64,000 bases of DNA from Bacillota bacterium (GCA_023404345.1 JAEYCB010000003.1:65419-129418); one strand, 5' to 3'. Shown: positions 32,027-41,617, numbered from the stretch's first letter. The notes: generated by a model from the sequence alone, not told the origin. Numbers and translations are program-made.

Positions 32027-33562
32027 ATGAGTTTCTATGTGGCCCGTAACGAGGATATCAGGGTGGAATACAATGCCGATGGCTTTGCACGCACAGAGCT
32101 GTTGCCCGGCACCTATGACGGTGGTGTGCGCAACTACAAGTGCTTTCTGAAGGCTGGCTGTCAGGTTAAACCGGAATGCTATGCCGACAAGCTGGTGCTG
32201 CTGTTTTTCGGCAAGGGCGAAGGCTATGTGGCGGATACTTCGGCGGCCCATGCCATCAGGGAGCTTAGCTTCTATGCTCCCCACTTCGACAAAGCCCCCT
32301 ATCGGGTGCAGGCCTTTACGGATATGGAATTTGTAATGGCTGTGATCGACATGTCAGAAGGGGATTGGGAAGACTATGCTGCCTCCCATGCTCGCCTCCC
32401 CTTCTTCATCAGCTTGAGCCAGTGTGTAAAATACGATCAGGACTGCAAGGGTCCCAACACCACATCCTGGCACGTGCTCAACGCCAAACAGCTTGGTCAC
32501 GTGATGGTAGGCGTGGTGCGCGCCGTGGGCGGAGGCACCATAGAAAAGGGTCATCCTGCCGTGCATCAGTGGAATTATTGCATCGGAGATGCTGACTTTG
32601 ACATGACCGTGGACGGACAGACGGTCAGCCACAAAGGCGGCGAGTGGAGCTTCATCCCCGCGGGACTGGACCACAGCCTGGTGGCAAAGCCCGGCAAGGA
32701 AGTTTTCTACGTGTGGTTTGAGAAGTTCACCCGCGACGACCGCGCTTTCGTGCTCAAGCCCATGCCCCGCAAGCTCCTCCCCGCCCCCGCTCCTGCCAAG
32801 TTCTACGTGGCGCATGACGCGGACATGAAAAAGGAGTTTGACGAAAACGGCTTCGCCATGTGTGAGCTGTTGCCCGGCACCTATGCCGGCGGCGTGCACA
32901 ACTACAAATGCTGGCTCAAAGCGGGCTGCTGCGTATCGCCGGAGATGCGCGCAGACGAAACCGTGCTATTGATGTTTGGCAAGGGGCGCGGCTATGTGTC
33001 TTCCGCAAAGCATCTGTTCAACGTGGTTGAACCGGCCTTCTATGCGCCGGACTTCGACCGCGAACCCTATACCGTACACGCCCTGGAGGACATGGAATTC
33101 ATCTACAGCGTGGTGGAGCGCAACGAATACGACAAAGCCCTTTATGACGCCTGTCATGTTCGTCTGCCCTTCTTCCGGCTCTACAGTGAGGGCAGCGTGT
33201 ACGACCAGGATTGCAAAGGTCCCAACACCACCTCTTGGTCTATTTTGGGTGCAAAGCAACTTGGACGCATCATGATAGGCGTGGTACGCGCCGTGGGCGA
33301 AGGCACCGTTGAAGCCGGCCATCCCAAGGTGGAACAATGGAACTATTGCCTTGGCGATGCCGATTTTACCCTGAAAGTGGATGATCAGCCCGCAGTGCCC
33401 CACAAGGGCGGCGACTGGAGCTATGTCCCTGCCGGTTGGGACCATTCGTTGGTTGCGGAGCCTGGCAAGGAAGTGTTCTACGTGTGGTACGAACATTACA
33501 CGCGTGAAAAGGACTTCTGTGTGGCACTGGCGGCTGGCGACGACGCTTCCGTCTACGACTGA
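32027..33562 (+). CDS. Fused double bicupin protein, two copies of the preceding protein
   Basis: A 511-residue protein made of two tandem units of about 255 residues: unit 1 is residues 1-257 and unit 2 begins at Lys258 after a LPAPAPA linker. Both repeat the signatures of the single-copy protein (LLPGTY, NYKC, FYAP, QDCKGPNTTSW, GKEVFYVW). Unit 1 keeps His176/His180 (GHPAVHQW) and His216. Unit 2 has GHPKVEQW, so the second His becomes Glu436. This suggests one unit retains the original metal site and the other is altered for a new substrate or a structural role. GGAGG lies 10 bases before the ATG. It is cotranscribed with the single-copy gene; a hairpin follows the stop. Confidence 0.78.
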   Translation: MSFYVARNEDIRVEYNADGFARTELLPGTYDGGVRNYKCFLKAGCQVKPECYADKLVLLFFGKGEGYVADTSAAHAIRELSFYAPHFDKAPYRVQAFTDMEFVMAVIDMSEGDWEDYAASHARLPFFISLSQCVKYDQDCKGPNTTSWHVLNAKQLGHVMVGVVRAVGGGTIEKGHPAVHQWNYCIGDADFDMTVDGQTVSHKGGEWSFIPAGLDHSLVAKPGKEVFYVWFEKFTRDDRAFVLKPMPRKLLPAPAPAKFYVAHDADMKKEFDENGFAMCELLPGTYAGGVHNYKCWLKAGCCVSPEMRADETVLLMFGKGRGYVSSAKHLFNVVEPAFYAPDFDREPYTVHALEDMEFIYSVVERNEYDKALYDACHVRLPFFRLYSEGSVYDQDCKGPNTTSWSILGAKQLGRIMIGVVRAVGEGTVEAGHPKVEQWNYCLGDADFTLKVDDQPAVPHKGGDWSYVPAGWDHSLVAEPGKEVFYVWYEHYTREKDFCVALAAGDDASVYD

Positions 33563-33575
33563 ACTTTGTTCTAAC

Positions 33576-33627
33576 GGACGGGGGTCCAGAGCGGGTAAAA
33601 AACCGCCCGGACCCCCGTCCCTTTTAG
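33576..33627 (+). terminator. Strong stem-loop after the double bicupin gene
   Basis: A perfect 12-bp outer stem (33576-33587 with 33609-33620) encloses a second GC stem and is followed by CTTTT. It may partly terminate and so lower expression of the downstream TIM-barrel and MATE genes relative to the cupins. Confidence 0.75.
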
Positions 33628-33652
33628 CGCAGGCAAATGAGGAGATTAAAAG

Positions 33653-34477
33653 ATGCTGATTGCCGCAACGGGCGCGCTGGAGGCAGGACCGGACAGCCCG
33701 ATTCTCTACCGGGGTTCTTTTGAAACAATGCTGCCGCAGATTCGGCAGGACGGTTTTGAAGCAGTGGAGCTTCATCTGCTGGACTCGCGTCAGCTGGATC
33801 TGGAGGCGCTGTGGCGGCTTCTGGAAGAAAACCACCTGCGTCTTACCTCCGTGGGTACCGGTTCGGCTTATGCCGCACGCGGCTATAACCTTGTCGACCG
33901 CGACGAGAACGTGCGGCGTGAAACCATCCTTCATCTGGAGGCGCACATGCGCACGCTGGGTCCCTCGCATGGAGTGGTGATCGTAGGGTTGCTGGCCGGC
34001 AGGCTCTGCGACTGCGGCGTAACCCTCAAGGTACAGCGGGAGCGTCTGGCTGATAGCTTGCGCCGTTTGGACGATTTGGCCGGGCGACATGGCGTGACGG
34101 TCGGACTGGAGATGATGAACCGGTATGAATGCGATTTCCTTTATACCATTGAGGAGGGCATGGCTTTCTTAGATGAGGTGGACGGTCTTACACACACGGC
34201 CCTGCACATCGACTCAGTCTCCATGAATGTCAGCGAGCGCGATATCGGCGCAGCTATCCGCGCGGGTCGGGGACGCATCTGTCACGTCCACCTGGCCGAT
34301 AACGATCGCTGGTATCCCGGCCACGGGCATTACGATTTCCGTGAGACGCTGCGCGCACTGAAAGAAATCGGCTATGACGGCGCTCTGGCGCTGGAAGAAA
34401 AGCGCTATCCTGATACGGCCACCGCCGCCCGGCATAGCCTGAACTACCTGCACGCACTGCTGGAAGCGCTTGACTGA
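33653..34477 (+). CDS. TIM-barrel sugar isomerase/epimerase (xylose isomerase-like)
   Basis: A 274-residue protein of the AP-endonuclease-2/xylose-isomerase-like superfamily, which includes D-tagatose 3-epimerase, IolE/IolH-type enzymes and 3-dehydroshikimate dehydratase. The metal-site residues are visible: Glu153 (GLEMMNRYE), Asp187 with His185 (ALHIDSVSMN), His211/His213 (CHVHLADNDRW) and Glu248 (LALEEKRYP). It would interconvert a keto sugar or cyclitol derivative in the cytosol. GAGGAG precedes the ATG. Its place behind the bicupins and ahead of the importer genes supports a role in one catabolic pathway. Confidence 0.87.
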   Translation: MLIAATGALEAGPDSPILYRGSFETMLPQIRQDGFEAVELHLLDSRQLDLEALWRLLEENHLRLTSVGTGSAYAARGYNLVDRDENVRRETILHLEAHMRTLGPSHGVVIVGLLAGRLCDCGVTLKVQRERLADSLRRLDDLAGRHGVTVGLEMMNRYECDFLYTIEEGMAFLDEVDGLTHTALHIDSVSMNVSERDIGAAIRAGRGRICHVHLADNDRWYPGHGHYDFRETLRALKEIGYDGALALEEKRYPDTATAARHSLNYLHALLEALD

Positions 34478-34508
34478 CGCTTACGCGGTAGAATCCGGAG
34501 GGAATGGC

Positions 34509-35873
34509 ATGAACAATTCCGCGTCAAAACGGATCACGGATATGACGCAGGGCAACGCGCTGGGCTTGATTCTGCGCTTCGGCATTCCACTGATTGCCGC
34601 AAATACACTGCAGCAGGTATATTCCATGGTGGATACCGTTATTTTGGGCCGTTGCGATGGTGTAACGGGTCTGGCTGTGCTGGGCACCTGCTCATGGCCT
34701 ATGTGGCTGTTGGTTGGCTATATGACCAATTTTTCACAGGCTGGGTCACTGGTGTTGGCTCGACGCTTCGGAGCGGGCCGTGTGGAGGATCTAAAGCAGG
34801 CGGCCGGCAATATCTATGTGCTGGCCGTTCTGCTGGGCCTGGTAATGACGATGGTATACCAGGCTGCGGCCCGTCCGATGCTAGTAATGCAGAGCACGCC
34901 CAGCCAGGTGCTGGATGAAGCGATTCTCTACCTGCGCATCAACGGCGGCGGGCTGTTTGCCTTACTGGCCTACAATGTGTATGCGGCCTTTCTGCGCGCC
35001 GTAGGCGACAGTCAGACGCCGTTGTATGCCATCCTGGCGGCCACGCTGGTTAATTTGGGGCTGGATGTATGGTTTGTGGCGGGGTTGGGCTGGGGAGCCC
35101 CTGGCGCAGCAGCGGCAACCGTAATGGCGCAGGCCGCTTCGGCGCTGGTTTGTTTTCTGCGCGTGCGTCAGTATGCGCTGCTGCGTGTGCAGCGCGCGCA
35201 TTTTCGTCTGCATGCTCCCGTGATACGGGAATTTGTGGGCCTTAGCATCCCCATGCTGCTGCAGAGCTTTGTTATTGCCGCCGGAGGTTTTTTCGTGCAG
35301 ACGTATGTCAACGGCTATGGCGCGGCCTTTGCAGCCGGCATGAGCGCTACGGGCAAAGTATTTGGCCTGCTGGAAACCGCGGCCATCGCGTTGGCGCAGG
35401 CCGTGGCGACATTTGTCAGCCAGAACTATGGCGCAGGCCGCTTTGAGCGCATCCGTCAGGGCGTAAGGCTGTCCGTCTTGGTATCGCTGGGCATCGCCAC
35501 GGTTCTGGCGTGCGCCATGTTCCTGTGGGGCAGGCCGCTTTTGCAGCTGTTCGTTGCCCCGGAAGCGATGGACACCGCCTGGGAACTGTTGGTGGTCATG
35601 AGTGCGGGGTTATGGATAATGTATCCCATGTACTCGCTGCGACAGGGGCTACAGGCATTGAGCAATGCAGCTGTGCCGCTGGCGGCAGCCGTGGTTCAGC
35701 TGCTGGCGCGTGTCGCCGTAACCCTTTGCCTGCCCGCCCTTATTGGTCGGGCCGGCATGTACTATCCGACGGTGGTAGCCTGGGCAACCTCCCTTGTGCT
35801 GATCGGCGGAGTATTCCCCGGTTGGCTGGAGCATTGCCAGCACCGTGCAGCCATGCGCAACAAGAAGGCGTGA
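34509..35873 (+). CDS. MATE-family multidrug/organic exporter
   Basis: A 454-residue integral membrane protein with about 12 hydrophobic segments and the MATE start pattern GNALGLILRFGIPLIAANTL. Halves are homologous, as usual for the fold. It should exchange Na+ or H+ for an organic substrate and is usually an efflux pump. Here it follows the isomerase by 31 bases, so it may export an end product or toxic intermediate of the same pathway. The start at 34509 has GGAGGG upstream; an in-frame extension to 34470 overlaps the isomerase. It ends facing the yesN gene. Confidence 0.92.
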   Translation: MNNSASKRITDMTQGNALGLILRFGIPLIAANTLQQVYSMVDTVILGRCDGVTGLAVLGTCSWPMWLLVGYMTNFSQAGSLVLARRFGAGRVEDLKQAAGNIYVLAVLLGLVMTMVYQAAARPMLVMQSTPSQVLDEAILYLRINGGGLFALLAYNVYAAFLRAVGDSQTPLYAILAATLVNLGLDVWFVAGLGWGAPGAAAATVMAQAASALVCFLRVRQYALLRVQRAHFRLHAPVIREFVGLSIPMLLQSFVIAAGGFFVQTYVNGYGAAFAAGMSATGKVFGLLETAAIALAQAVATFVSQNYGAGRFERIRQGVRLSVLVSLGIATVLACAMFLWGRPLLQLFVAPEAMDTAWELLVVMSAGLWIMYPMYSLRQGLQALSNAAVPLAAAVVQLLARVAVTLCLPALIGRAGMYYPTVVAWATSLVLIGGVFPGWLEHCQHRAAMRNKKA

Positions 35874-35953
35874 ACCTGGAAGCGCTGCCATCCGCTGCGT
35901 TTTCCACCCCTGCGAAAGGCATCTTCTCCCTTGTCCCCAAAGCGCCGGGGCAT

Positions 35954-37570
35954 TCAGCGCGCCTGTTCCGTTTCCTCCACCTGAAGCATAGCGCGGTATT
36001 CGCTTGGCGTTACGTGCGTAAATTCTTTAAACTGCCTGGTAAAATATTTTTCGTCGCTGTAACCGGTCATATAGGCGATGGTGCGTATCTTCAGCGAAGG
36101 GTCCCGCATCAGTTGCTCGGCGTGGGTTATGCGCAGCCTGTTGAGATACGAAACCATGCCTTCGCCAAAAATCTGCTTGAATTTGCGGCTCAGATAATCG
36201 CGATTGAGGTGGAACATCCGCGCATATTCCGCCTGGTTAAACGCCTGGTCATAATTGAGCTCCATGTAGAATGCAATGAGCTTGAACACCTCCGTATCCG
36301 TGCACAGCTGAGAAACGCGCGCGGCAAACAGACGCAGGCTACGGCTGATCACTGCCATCATCATCTGTGCGGAGAAGGCATAGTATTCATCCAGAAAATC
36401 CATATAACTTACCCGTTCCGCTGTTCCGTCATACGCAAAGCCGGGAAAGTATTCCTTCAGGCGTGCGCTCCATCGCACGGTCATGGCGTTGTAGCAGCGA
36501 ATCAACGAACGTATGCGTCCCAGCGGCATAAAATCCCTCGCCAACGCCAAGCTGAGCCAGCGCTCTGCCTCCTCCAAAAGCCCCTGTGTGTCCTGCACAA
36601 CGATCAACGAAAGCAGATGGCGTTCCAGACCTTCCGGCTCGCATCTCTCCTGAAAAGAAAACGCCATTGTTACGGTTTCCTTTTGCAAAAGCTCAGGGGC
36701 CACATAGCAATCATCGCCAAAAAAGCAGGCCCGTGCCTTTTCAAATCCATCGGCAAACGATTGCGGAAAAGCGGCGTCTGTTACACAGCCCATATGAAAA
36801 GCAAAGGCCGTGGAAGAAAATACGCTCCCAGCGATCGCCTCTATCTGATGCAGATGCTCGCCTGCATCATCCAGCAGCATGAGCAGATGCTCGTGCTGGG
36901 AACTAAATTTATCCAGGAACTGGCCGCATCTGTGCAGGGATAGATAGCTCCTTGCTTTTTCCTCAAACTGATTCAGCCGGGTGCGAAACCGTGCGCTGCG
37001 CATGGGCAGATAGTGTGTATCGTAATATAGCAGGGTGCAGCGCCGCGCGGCAGCAAACTGGTCGTCCAGGCTGGAAAGCTCGCTATAAGCGCTTTCAGCC
37101 TGTGCGGGTACCAGCATTTTTCGCAGCTGGGTACGAATGTATTGCAGGGAAAGGCTCATGTTCATCGTGACCTCATGTTCAGGTGCCGTCGTGCTAGGAG
37201 GGGCCAGGCGGCGGATCGCCTTTTCAAGCGACGCCACCAGCGCCTTGCTTTCCACCGGTTTCAACAGATAATCCACTGCGCCGTTGAGAAGCATGGTGCG
37301 AACATATTCGTAATCCGCATGACCGGATATGGCGATTACCTGCGTAGGCAGACGACGGTTGACAATAAAAGCGAGCAAATTCATCCCCGTCTGGTTGTGC
37401 AAAATGATATCCACAATGGCAATTTCCGGGCGCTCTTTTTCCAGCAGGATTTTGGATTCCGCAGCCGTTTGTGCAGAGAGAATTTCCGTTATGCCCAGTT
37501 GTTTGGCGGGAATCAGGCAACGAATGGTTGTAAGGACGTGTTTTTCATCGTCCACAATCAGCAGCTTCAA
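35954..37570 (-). CDS. Response regulator YesN-type, REC plus AraC DNA-binding domain
   Basis: A 538-residue response regulator. The receiver domain (1 to about 120) has the acidic pair DDE at 7-9, phospho-acceptor Asp54 (IAIVDII), and a Lys in YLLKPVE. A long linker of about 300 residues separates it from the C-terminal AraC double helix-turn-helix (about 430-530, NQAEYARMFHLNRDYLSRKF and IRTIAYMTGYSDEKYFTRQF). The start overlaps the stop of the sensor kinase gene, so they form a yesMN pair. The likely target is the adjacent, divergently transcribed ABC importer. Confidence 0.92.
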   Translation of the reverse strand: MKLLIVDDEKHVLTTIRCLIPAKQLGITEILSAQTAAESKILLEKERPEIAIVDIILHNQTGMNLLAFIVNRRLPTQVIAISGHADYEYVRTMLLNGAVDYLLKPVESKALVASLEKAIRRLAPPSTTAPEHEVTMNMSLSLQYIRTQLRKMLVPAQAESAYSELSSLDDQFAAARRCTLLYYDTHYLPMRSARFRTRLNQFEEKARSYLSLHRCGQFLDKFSSQHEHLLMLLDDAGEHLHQIEAIAGSVFSSTAFAFHMGCVTDAAFPQSFADGFEKARACFFGDDCYVAPELLQKETVTMAFSFQERCEPEGLERHLLSLIVVQDTQGLLEEAERWLSLALARDFMPLGRIRSLIRCYNAMTVRWSARLKEYFPGFAYDGTAERVSYMDFLDEYYAFSAQMMMAVISRSLRLFAARVSQLCTDTEVFKLIAFYMELNYDQAFNQAEYARMFHLNRDYLSRKFKQIFGEGMVSYLNRLRITHAEQLMRDPSLKIRTIAYMTGYSDEKYFTRQFKEFTHVTPSEYRAMLQVEETEQAR

Positions 37571-39540
37571 ATCTCATTCCCTCCTTCAGCGCTGTCGGCA
37601 CAAACGATTTTGACTCGTTCCCGAGGCAGATATGCCTTGACAGACGTGCCGCCGAAGCTGTTTGCCTCCATAACGAATCTGCACTTGGAACCAAAGCGCA
37701 GCAAAAAACGCGCAAAGACGTTGGACAGGCCGATATGTGCGCCATGATGCGCTTCCACCGTCTGTTCCAGCAGTTCTTTTTCTCCGTCCTTGGAAAAGAG
37801 GCTCTCCATGCCGATGGTTTCAGCGCTGGCATTTTTGAGATGCTGGTAGTCACTTTTCAGTTTTTCCATTTTTTTGCGTTGCAACTCCTGCTGCCGCTGG
37901 GACATGGGCACACCATTATCCGCCACCTCGACAAGGATCTCTTCTCCCAGAACAGCTGCCCGAAGAAGAATGCGCCCATCGTTTTTTTCATAGAGCCGGC
38001 CATGCAGTAACGAATTCTCTACCAACGGTTGCAGGCTCATCTTGGGAATAAGCATATTCAGCAGCCCTGGCGCGATATCCGCTTCGCAGACAATCGCGCA
38101 TTCATAGCGAATGGACTGCAAGTCCAAATATCGCTGCGCATGTTCGATCTCCTTTGAAAGCGTAACCAGGCTCTCGCCCACGTCCATGGCGTATTGTAGC
38201 AGCTGGCCAAAGGAGGCAATATAATCGTAGGATTCATGGTCCCCCTTCTCCAGGGTTTTGCTTGCAATGGACTGCAGGGTATTGTAGATAAAATGGGGAT
38301 TGATCTGCGCCTGCAAGGTGCGCAAATCAGCCATGCGGCGAGCCAGCAAAAGTTTGTATTGCCTGACCACAAAACGGTTGACCGTATCGAGCATGGAGTC
38401 GATGTTTTCCACCAGCAGGCTGATTTCATCCTTGGGCCGGTAATGAATATGGTCAGCCAAGCGCGCCTTGAGATTGTAGTTCTTTTTGTAAAAGTTGACG
38501 TGCATGAACACAGCAATCTGATTCAAAGGTTTGGTATAGCGCATCATCACCAGCAGGAGGATAATGGCAAGCACCATCTGGCAAGCAAGGAAAATCAGCA
38601 TCAGCGACGTTTGGATAGCGGTAAAATCGTGCGTGATGCGGCTCATGGGAGTAATGGTATAGATTCGCCACTGGCAATAGGAGGTATCGATCGTGTTGCG
38701 GGTGATGAGCGCGTCTTTCTGACGCCAGGTTTCTCCCTCCCCCATTTGCTGTTCAAAGCCGGGTACATTGCTTAACGGTTGGCCGATGAGGCGTTCGTTG
38801 TCTGCGTAGATCAAATCGCCATTCTGGTCGGCAATATACACATCGGCGCCCATATCGTTGATATAGCTGCAGTTTTTGGCGATGTAGCTGGTTTCAATAT
38901 CCACGGAAATCATGGCGATTACGTTAGTATAATCAGGCAGAAGGTAGATGGGTACATGCACGGTAAACACATATTCGTCTGTGCGGGCGTAGGGGGAGAG
39001 GAAATGTCCGTAGGTATGAATGGGATGACTCTGCTCCACCCAGATGGAACGGTTGATATCTCTGGGGACGCGGTCGGGGTATTCCGTAGAGAAACTGATA
39101 CCCGGCCGTGTCTCCACATAGCGGGTCATGTCGTGCGTGGTGATCAGGAAGGAACGCTCCATTTTATAGGCGGATAAATGAATTTGGTGGCTGCTGGGCA
39201 GGGAGGCATAAATGCTGAGCAGAAAGGAAAACAACGCCTTGGAATCGGCAGTTTCAGCGTTGGAAAAATCCGAAGAAGGAGCAGTAAACAAAAGCACGGT
39301 GGAGTTGTTATAATAGATGCCGCGAGCCGCCTGAACGCAGGTGCCGATATAGGTCTGAATGTTGTTGCTCAATGCGTTACGCAAAGGCGTTAGCTGATCC
39401 TCATAGCGTTCTGTAGCCATTTGATAGGTATACTGCTGGAAAAAGAAAAAGCAGGAGGACAGCGTTATGGTAGTCACAAGCACAAAGATCAACAGGACCT
39501 TGAAACGTATGCTGTGAAACGGCCTGTTTTTTCGAAACAT
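37567..39540 (-). CDS. Sensor histidine kinase, YesM type
   Basis: A 657-residue membrane sensor. The first transmembrane helix lies at about 12-30, an extracytoplasmic Cache-like sensor domain at about 35-300, and the second helix (LMLIFLACQMVLAIILLLVM) near 308-328. A HAMP-like linker and a HisKA_7TM-type (PF06580) kinase domain follow, with the phosphorylated His in QINPHFIYNTLQSIASK and the N box LQPLVENSLLHG. Such kinases sense oligosaccharides or sugars and phosphorylate a YesN partner, here encoded directly downstream. The gene is divergent from the sugar ABC transporter. A TATAAT (39606-39601, minus strand) lies in its leader. Confidence 0.93.
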   Translation of the reverse strand: MFRKNRPFHSIRFKVLLIFVLVTTITLSSCFFFFQQYTYQMATERYEDQLTPLRNALSNNIQTYIGTCVQAARGIYYNNSTVLLFTAPSSDFSNAETADSKALFSFLLSIYASLPSSHQIHLSAYKMERSFLITTHDMTRYVETRPGISFSTEYPDRVPRDINRSIWVEQSHPIHTYGHFLSPYARTDEYVFTVHVPIYLLPDYTNVIAMISVDIETSYIAKNCSYINDMGADVYIADQNGDLIYADNERLIGQPLSNVPGFEQQMGEGETWRQKDALITRNTIDTSYCQWRIYTITPMSRITHDFTAIQTSLMLIFLACQMVLAIILLLVMMRYTKPLNQIAVFMHVNFYKKNYNLKARLADHIHYRPKDEISLLVENIDSMLDTVNRFVVRQYKLLLARRMADLRTLQAQINPHFIYNTLQSIASKTLEKGDHESYDYIASFGQLLQYAMDVGESLVTLSKEIEHAQRYLDLQSIRYECAIVCEADIAPGLLNMLIPKMSLQPLVENSLLHGRLYEKNDGRILLRAAVLGEEILVEVADNGVPMSQRQQELQRKKMEKLKSDYQHLKNASAETIGMESLFSKDGEKELLEQTVEAHHGAHIGLSNVFARFLLRFGSKCRFVMEANSFGGTSVKAYLPRERVKIVCADSAEGGNEI

Positions 39541-39600
39541 CTTCGGCTTCCCTCCCGCTTCGGTGATGAATGGCGCGACGCGGATACCTAGGCTACCGTT

Positions 39601-39709
39601 ATTATAGCACAGATGTATCCAGAATGCCTGAAAACGAGCGACGGGTCAAAACTCTCCCCCTCACAGGTCAAATTTGTTCGTTCCTTACAAAAATACAAAA
39701 AGGTATAAT
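39601..39709. promoter_or_regulatory. Divergent promoter region of yesMN and the ABC importer
   Basis: TATAAT boxes occur on the minus strand at 39606-39601 (toward yesM) and on the plus strand at 39704-39709 (toward the permease genes). Neither has a good -35 at the usual spacing (the plus-strand candidate is TTCCTT at 39681-39686), which fits activation by YesN. Confidence 0.45.
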
Positions 39710-39811
39710 AAGCGCAGTACAAAGGTAAAAGTCAGTGCGTCCGGACATTCGTAAAGAGGGTGGGCGCCCGTTGTATTCAACTTACATCAACACAAGAAAT
39801 GAGGAACTGTC

Positions 39812-40705
39812 ATGCGGATAACTCAAAAGCAGAAACGCAGGCTCTGTGAGCTGGGTGATTACGCGATCTTCATGCTCCCTGCGCTAGTATTGTTCGTAGC
39901 GCTGTGTCTGACGCCGTTTTTTCAACAGATATGGTATTCCTTTACCAACTGGGACGGCATCAAATCCTCTTATGATTTCATGGGAATTTCCAACTATGTG
40001 AAGGTGTTTAACGACGCGAAATACTGGACCTCTATGTGGTTTACGCTGAAATTTACGTTCTTTGTAACCATTTTCACCAATCTCATTGGCTTTTTCTGGG
40101 CCTACGGCCTGTCCAAGGACGTTCCGTTTCGCAACTTTATGCGCGCCGGATTTTACATGCCCAAAATTGTGGGCGGCGTGATTCTTGGTTTCGTCTGGCG
40201 CTTCATATTCCAGAACCTCTTTCCCGTGCTGGGCGAGTTGCTGGGGGTGGAATGGTTCTCGCAAACGTGGTTTGCCACGGGCGAGTCCTCCTTTTGGGCG
40301 CTGGTTATCGTTATGACCTGGAGCCAGGCGGGTTACATGATGATCATCTATCTGGCAGGCCTGACTTCCATCTCGGACGATTATCTCGAAGCAGCCCGCG
40401 TGGACGGTGCGCGTCCCCATCATGTGCTGTTGCGCATTGTGCTGCCGCTGATCATGCCTTCTGTCACCCAATGCCTGTTCCTAAGCATCGTCAACTGTCT
40501 GCGCATGTATGACTTGAACATTTCTCTGACCAATGGCAACCCCTTCCGGATGTCTGAAGCGGTAACCATGAACGTGTATCAGACGGCGTTCAGCTCCAAC
40601 CAACTGGGCTATGGTTCTGCCAAGGCGTTTGTCCTGGTGCTCATCATCGCCTTGATCAGCATCTGCCAGGTGGCGCTCACGTCCCGCAAGGAGGTAACGC
40701 AATAA
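39812..40705 (+). CDS. Sugar ABC transporter permease, LplB/CUT1 type
   Basis: A 297-residue permease with about six membrane segments and the cytoplasmic coupling motif EAARVDGARPHHVLLRIVLP that docks the ATPase. This is the first subunit type of a CUT1 sugar importer (MalF/UgpA-like). The next gene overlaps it by one base. No ATPase gene is in the locus; a shared MsmX-type ATPase elsewhere is expected. Start ATG at 39812 lies 9 bases after AATGAGGAA, a weak ribosome site. Confidence 0.93.
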   Translation: MRITQKQKRRLCELGDYAIFMLPALVLFVALCLTPFFQQIWYSFTNWDGIKSSYDFMGISNYVKVFNDAKYWTSMWFTLKFTFFVTIFTNLIGFFWAYGLSKDVPFRNFMRAGFYMPKIVGGVILGFVWRFIFQNLFPVLGELLGVEWFSQTWFATGESSFWALVIVMTWSQAGYMMIIYLAGLTSISDDYLEAARVDGARPHHVLLRIVLPLIMPSVTQCLFLSIVNCLRMYDLNISLTNGNPFRMSEAVTMNVYQTAFSSNQLGYGSAKAFVLVLIIALISICQVALTSRKEVTQ

Positions 40706-41550
40706 TGAAAATGAAGCTCGGAGCCCGCAGGCGTCTGGGAATTGCGATTCGCGCAGCGCTCCTGCTTGCGTGTCTGTGCGTTGTGCTGGTGCCTTTTTAC
40801 ATCATTGTGACCAATTCCTTCAAGCCCTACGCCGATATTGCCCGCGATATTTTCTCTCTGCCAAGTGAAAATTTCACCTTTGACAACTACCTCAGCGCAT
40901 GGGACCGACTGAACTTTGGCAACTCGTTGAAGAATACCGCCATCATCACAGTGTTGTCCAACTTTGGCGGCGTGGTTCTATGCAGCATGACCGGCTACTG
41001 GATTACGCGCCATACCAATCGTTTTACGCGCATCTGTTTCTTTGTGTTCATTGCCTTCATGTCCATCCCCTTCCAGGCGCTGATGATCCCCTTCGCGCGC
41101 TTGACCAAGAACCTGGGACTGAGCAACAGCTTGGTGGGCATGAGCATTTGTTTCTGGGCAATGACGGTTTCGCTGAGCACGTTCATTGTATCGGGGGCGG
41201 TGAAAGCGATTCCTGTGGAAATTGAAAGTGCAGCCCGCATTGATGGCTGCAACGCGCTGACGACCTTCTGGCGTATCGTGTTTCCACAAATCAAGGGTTC
41301 TGTGTTTACCGTAGCCACCATCAACACGCTGTGGTTCTGGAACGATTATTTGATGACGCAGCTGGTCCTGTCCAAAAACTCGCTTCGTACCATTCAAATC
41401 TCCATGCAGGCGCTTTTCAACGAGGCCTTCTTCGCTTGGGATGTGGCACTGGCCGCGCTAACGCTGTCCATACTGCCATTGTTTATCTTCTTTATCATTG
41501 CCCAAAAACAGGTGCTGGCGGGCGCGTCTGCCGGCGCGGTAAAGGGATGA
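40705..41550 (+). CDS. Sugar ABC transporter permease, second subunit
   Basis: A 281-residue permease of the MalG/UgpE type with about six membrane segments and the coupling motif ESAARIDGCNALTTFWRIVFP. It pairs with the preceding permease to form the membrane channel for import of the sugar delivered by the downstream binding protein. AAGGAGG lies 10 bases ahead of the ATG, which shares one base with the previous stop. Confidence 0.93.
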   Translation: MKMKLGARRRLGIAIRAALLLACLCVVLVPFYIIVTNSFKPYADIARDIFSLPSENFTFDNYLSAWDRLNFGNSLKNTAIITVLSNFGGVVLCSMTGYWITRHTNRFTRICFFVFIAFMSIPFQALMIPFARLTKNLGLSNSLVGMSICFWAMTVSLSTFIVSGAVKAIPVEIESAARIDGCNALTTFWRIVFPQIKGSVFTVATINTLWFWNDYLMTQLVLSKNSLRTIQISMQALFNEAFFAWDVALAALTLSILPLFIFFIIAQKQVLAGASAGAVKG

Positions 41551-41617
41551 TGATTTCAACAGCACGCTGAGGCGGGCTGCAGAAATAAAAAACTCATTAC
41601 GTTAAGGAGGAAAACAA

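Noticed and set aside
32966..34090. 374-codon open frame on the minus strand
   Set aside because: Antisense to the double bicupin and isomerase genes; the mirrored phrases come from the conserved bicupin repeats.
35510..36943. 477-codon open frame on the plus strand
   Set aside because: It overlaps the end of the MATE gene and runs antisense to yesN; the translation has no family features.
37080..37105. cre-like or LacI-like palindrome (AAGCGCTTTCA)
   Set aside because: It lies inside the yesN coding region with only half-site quality, so it is not a credible operator.
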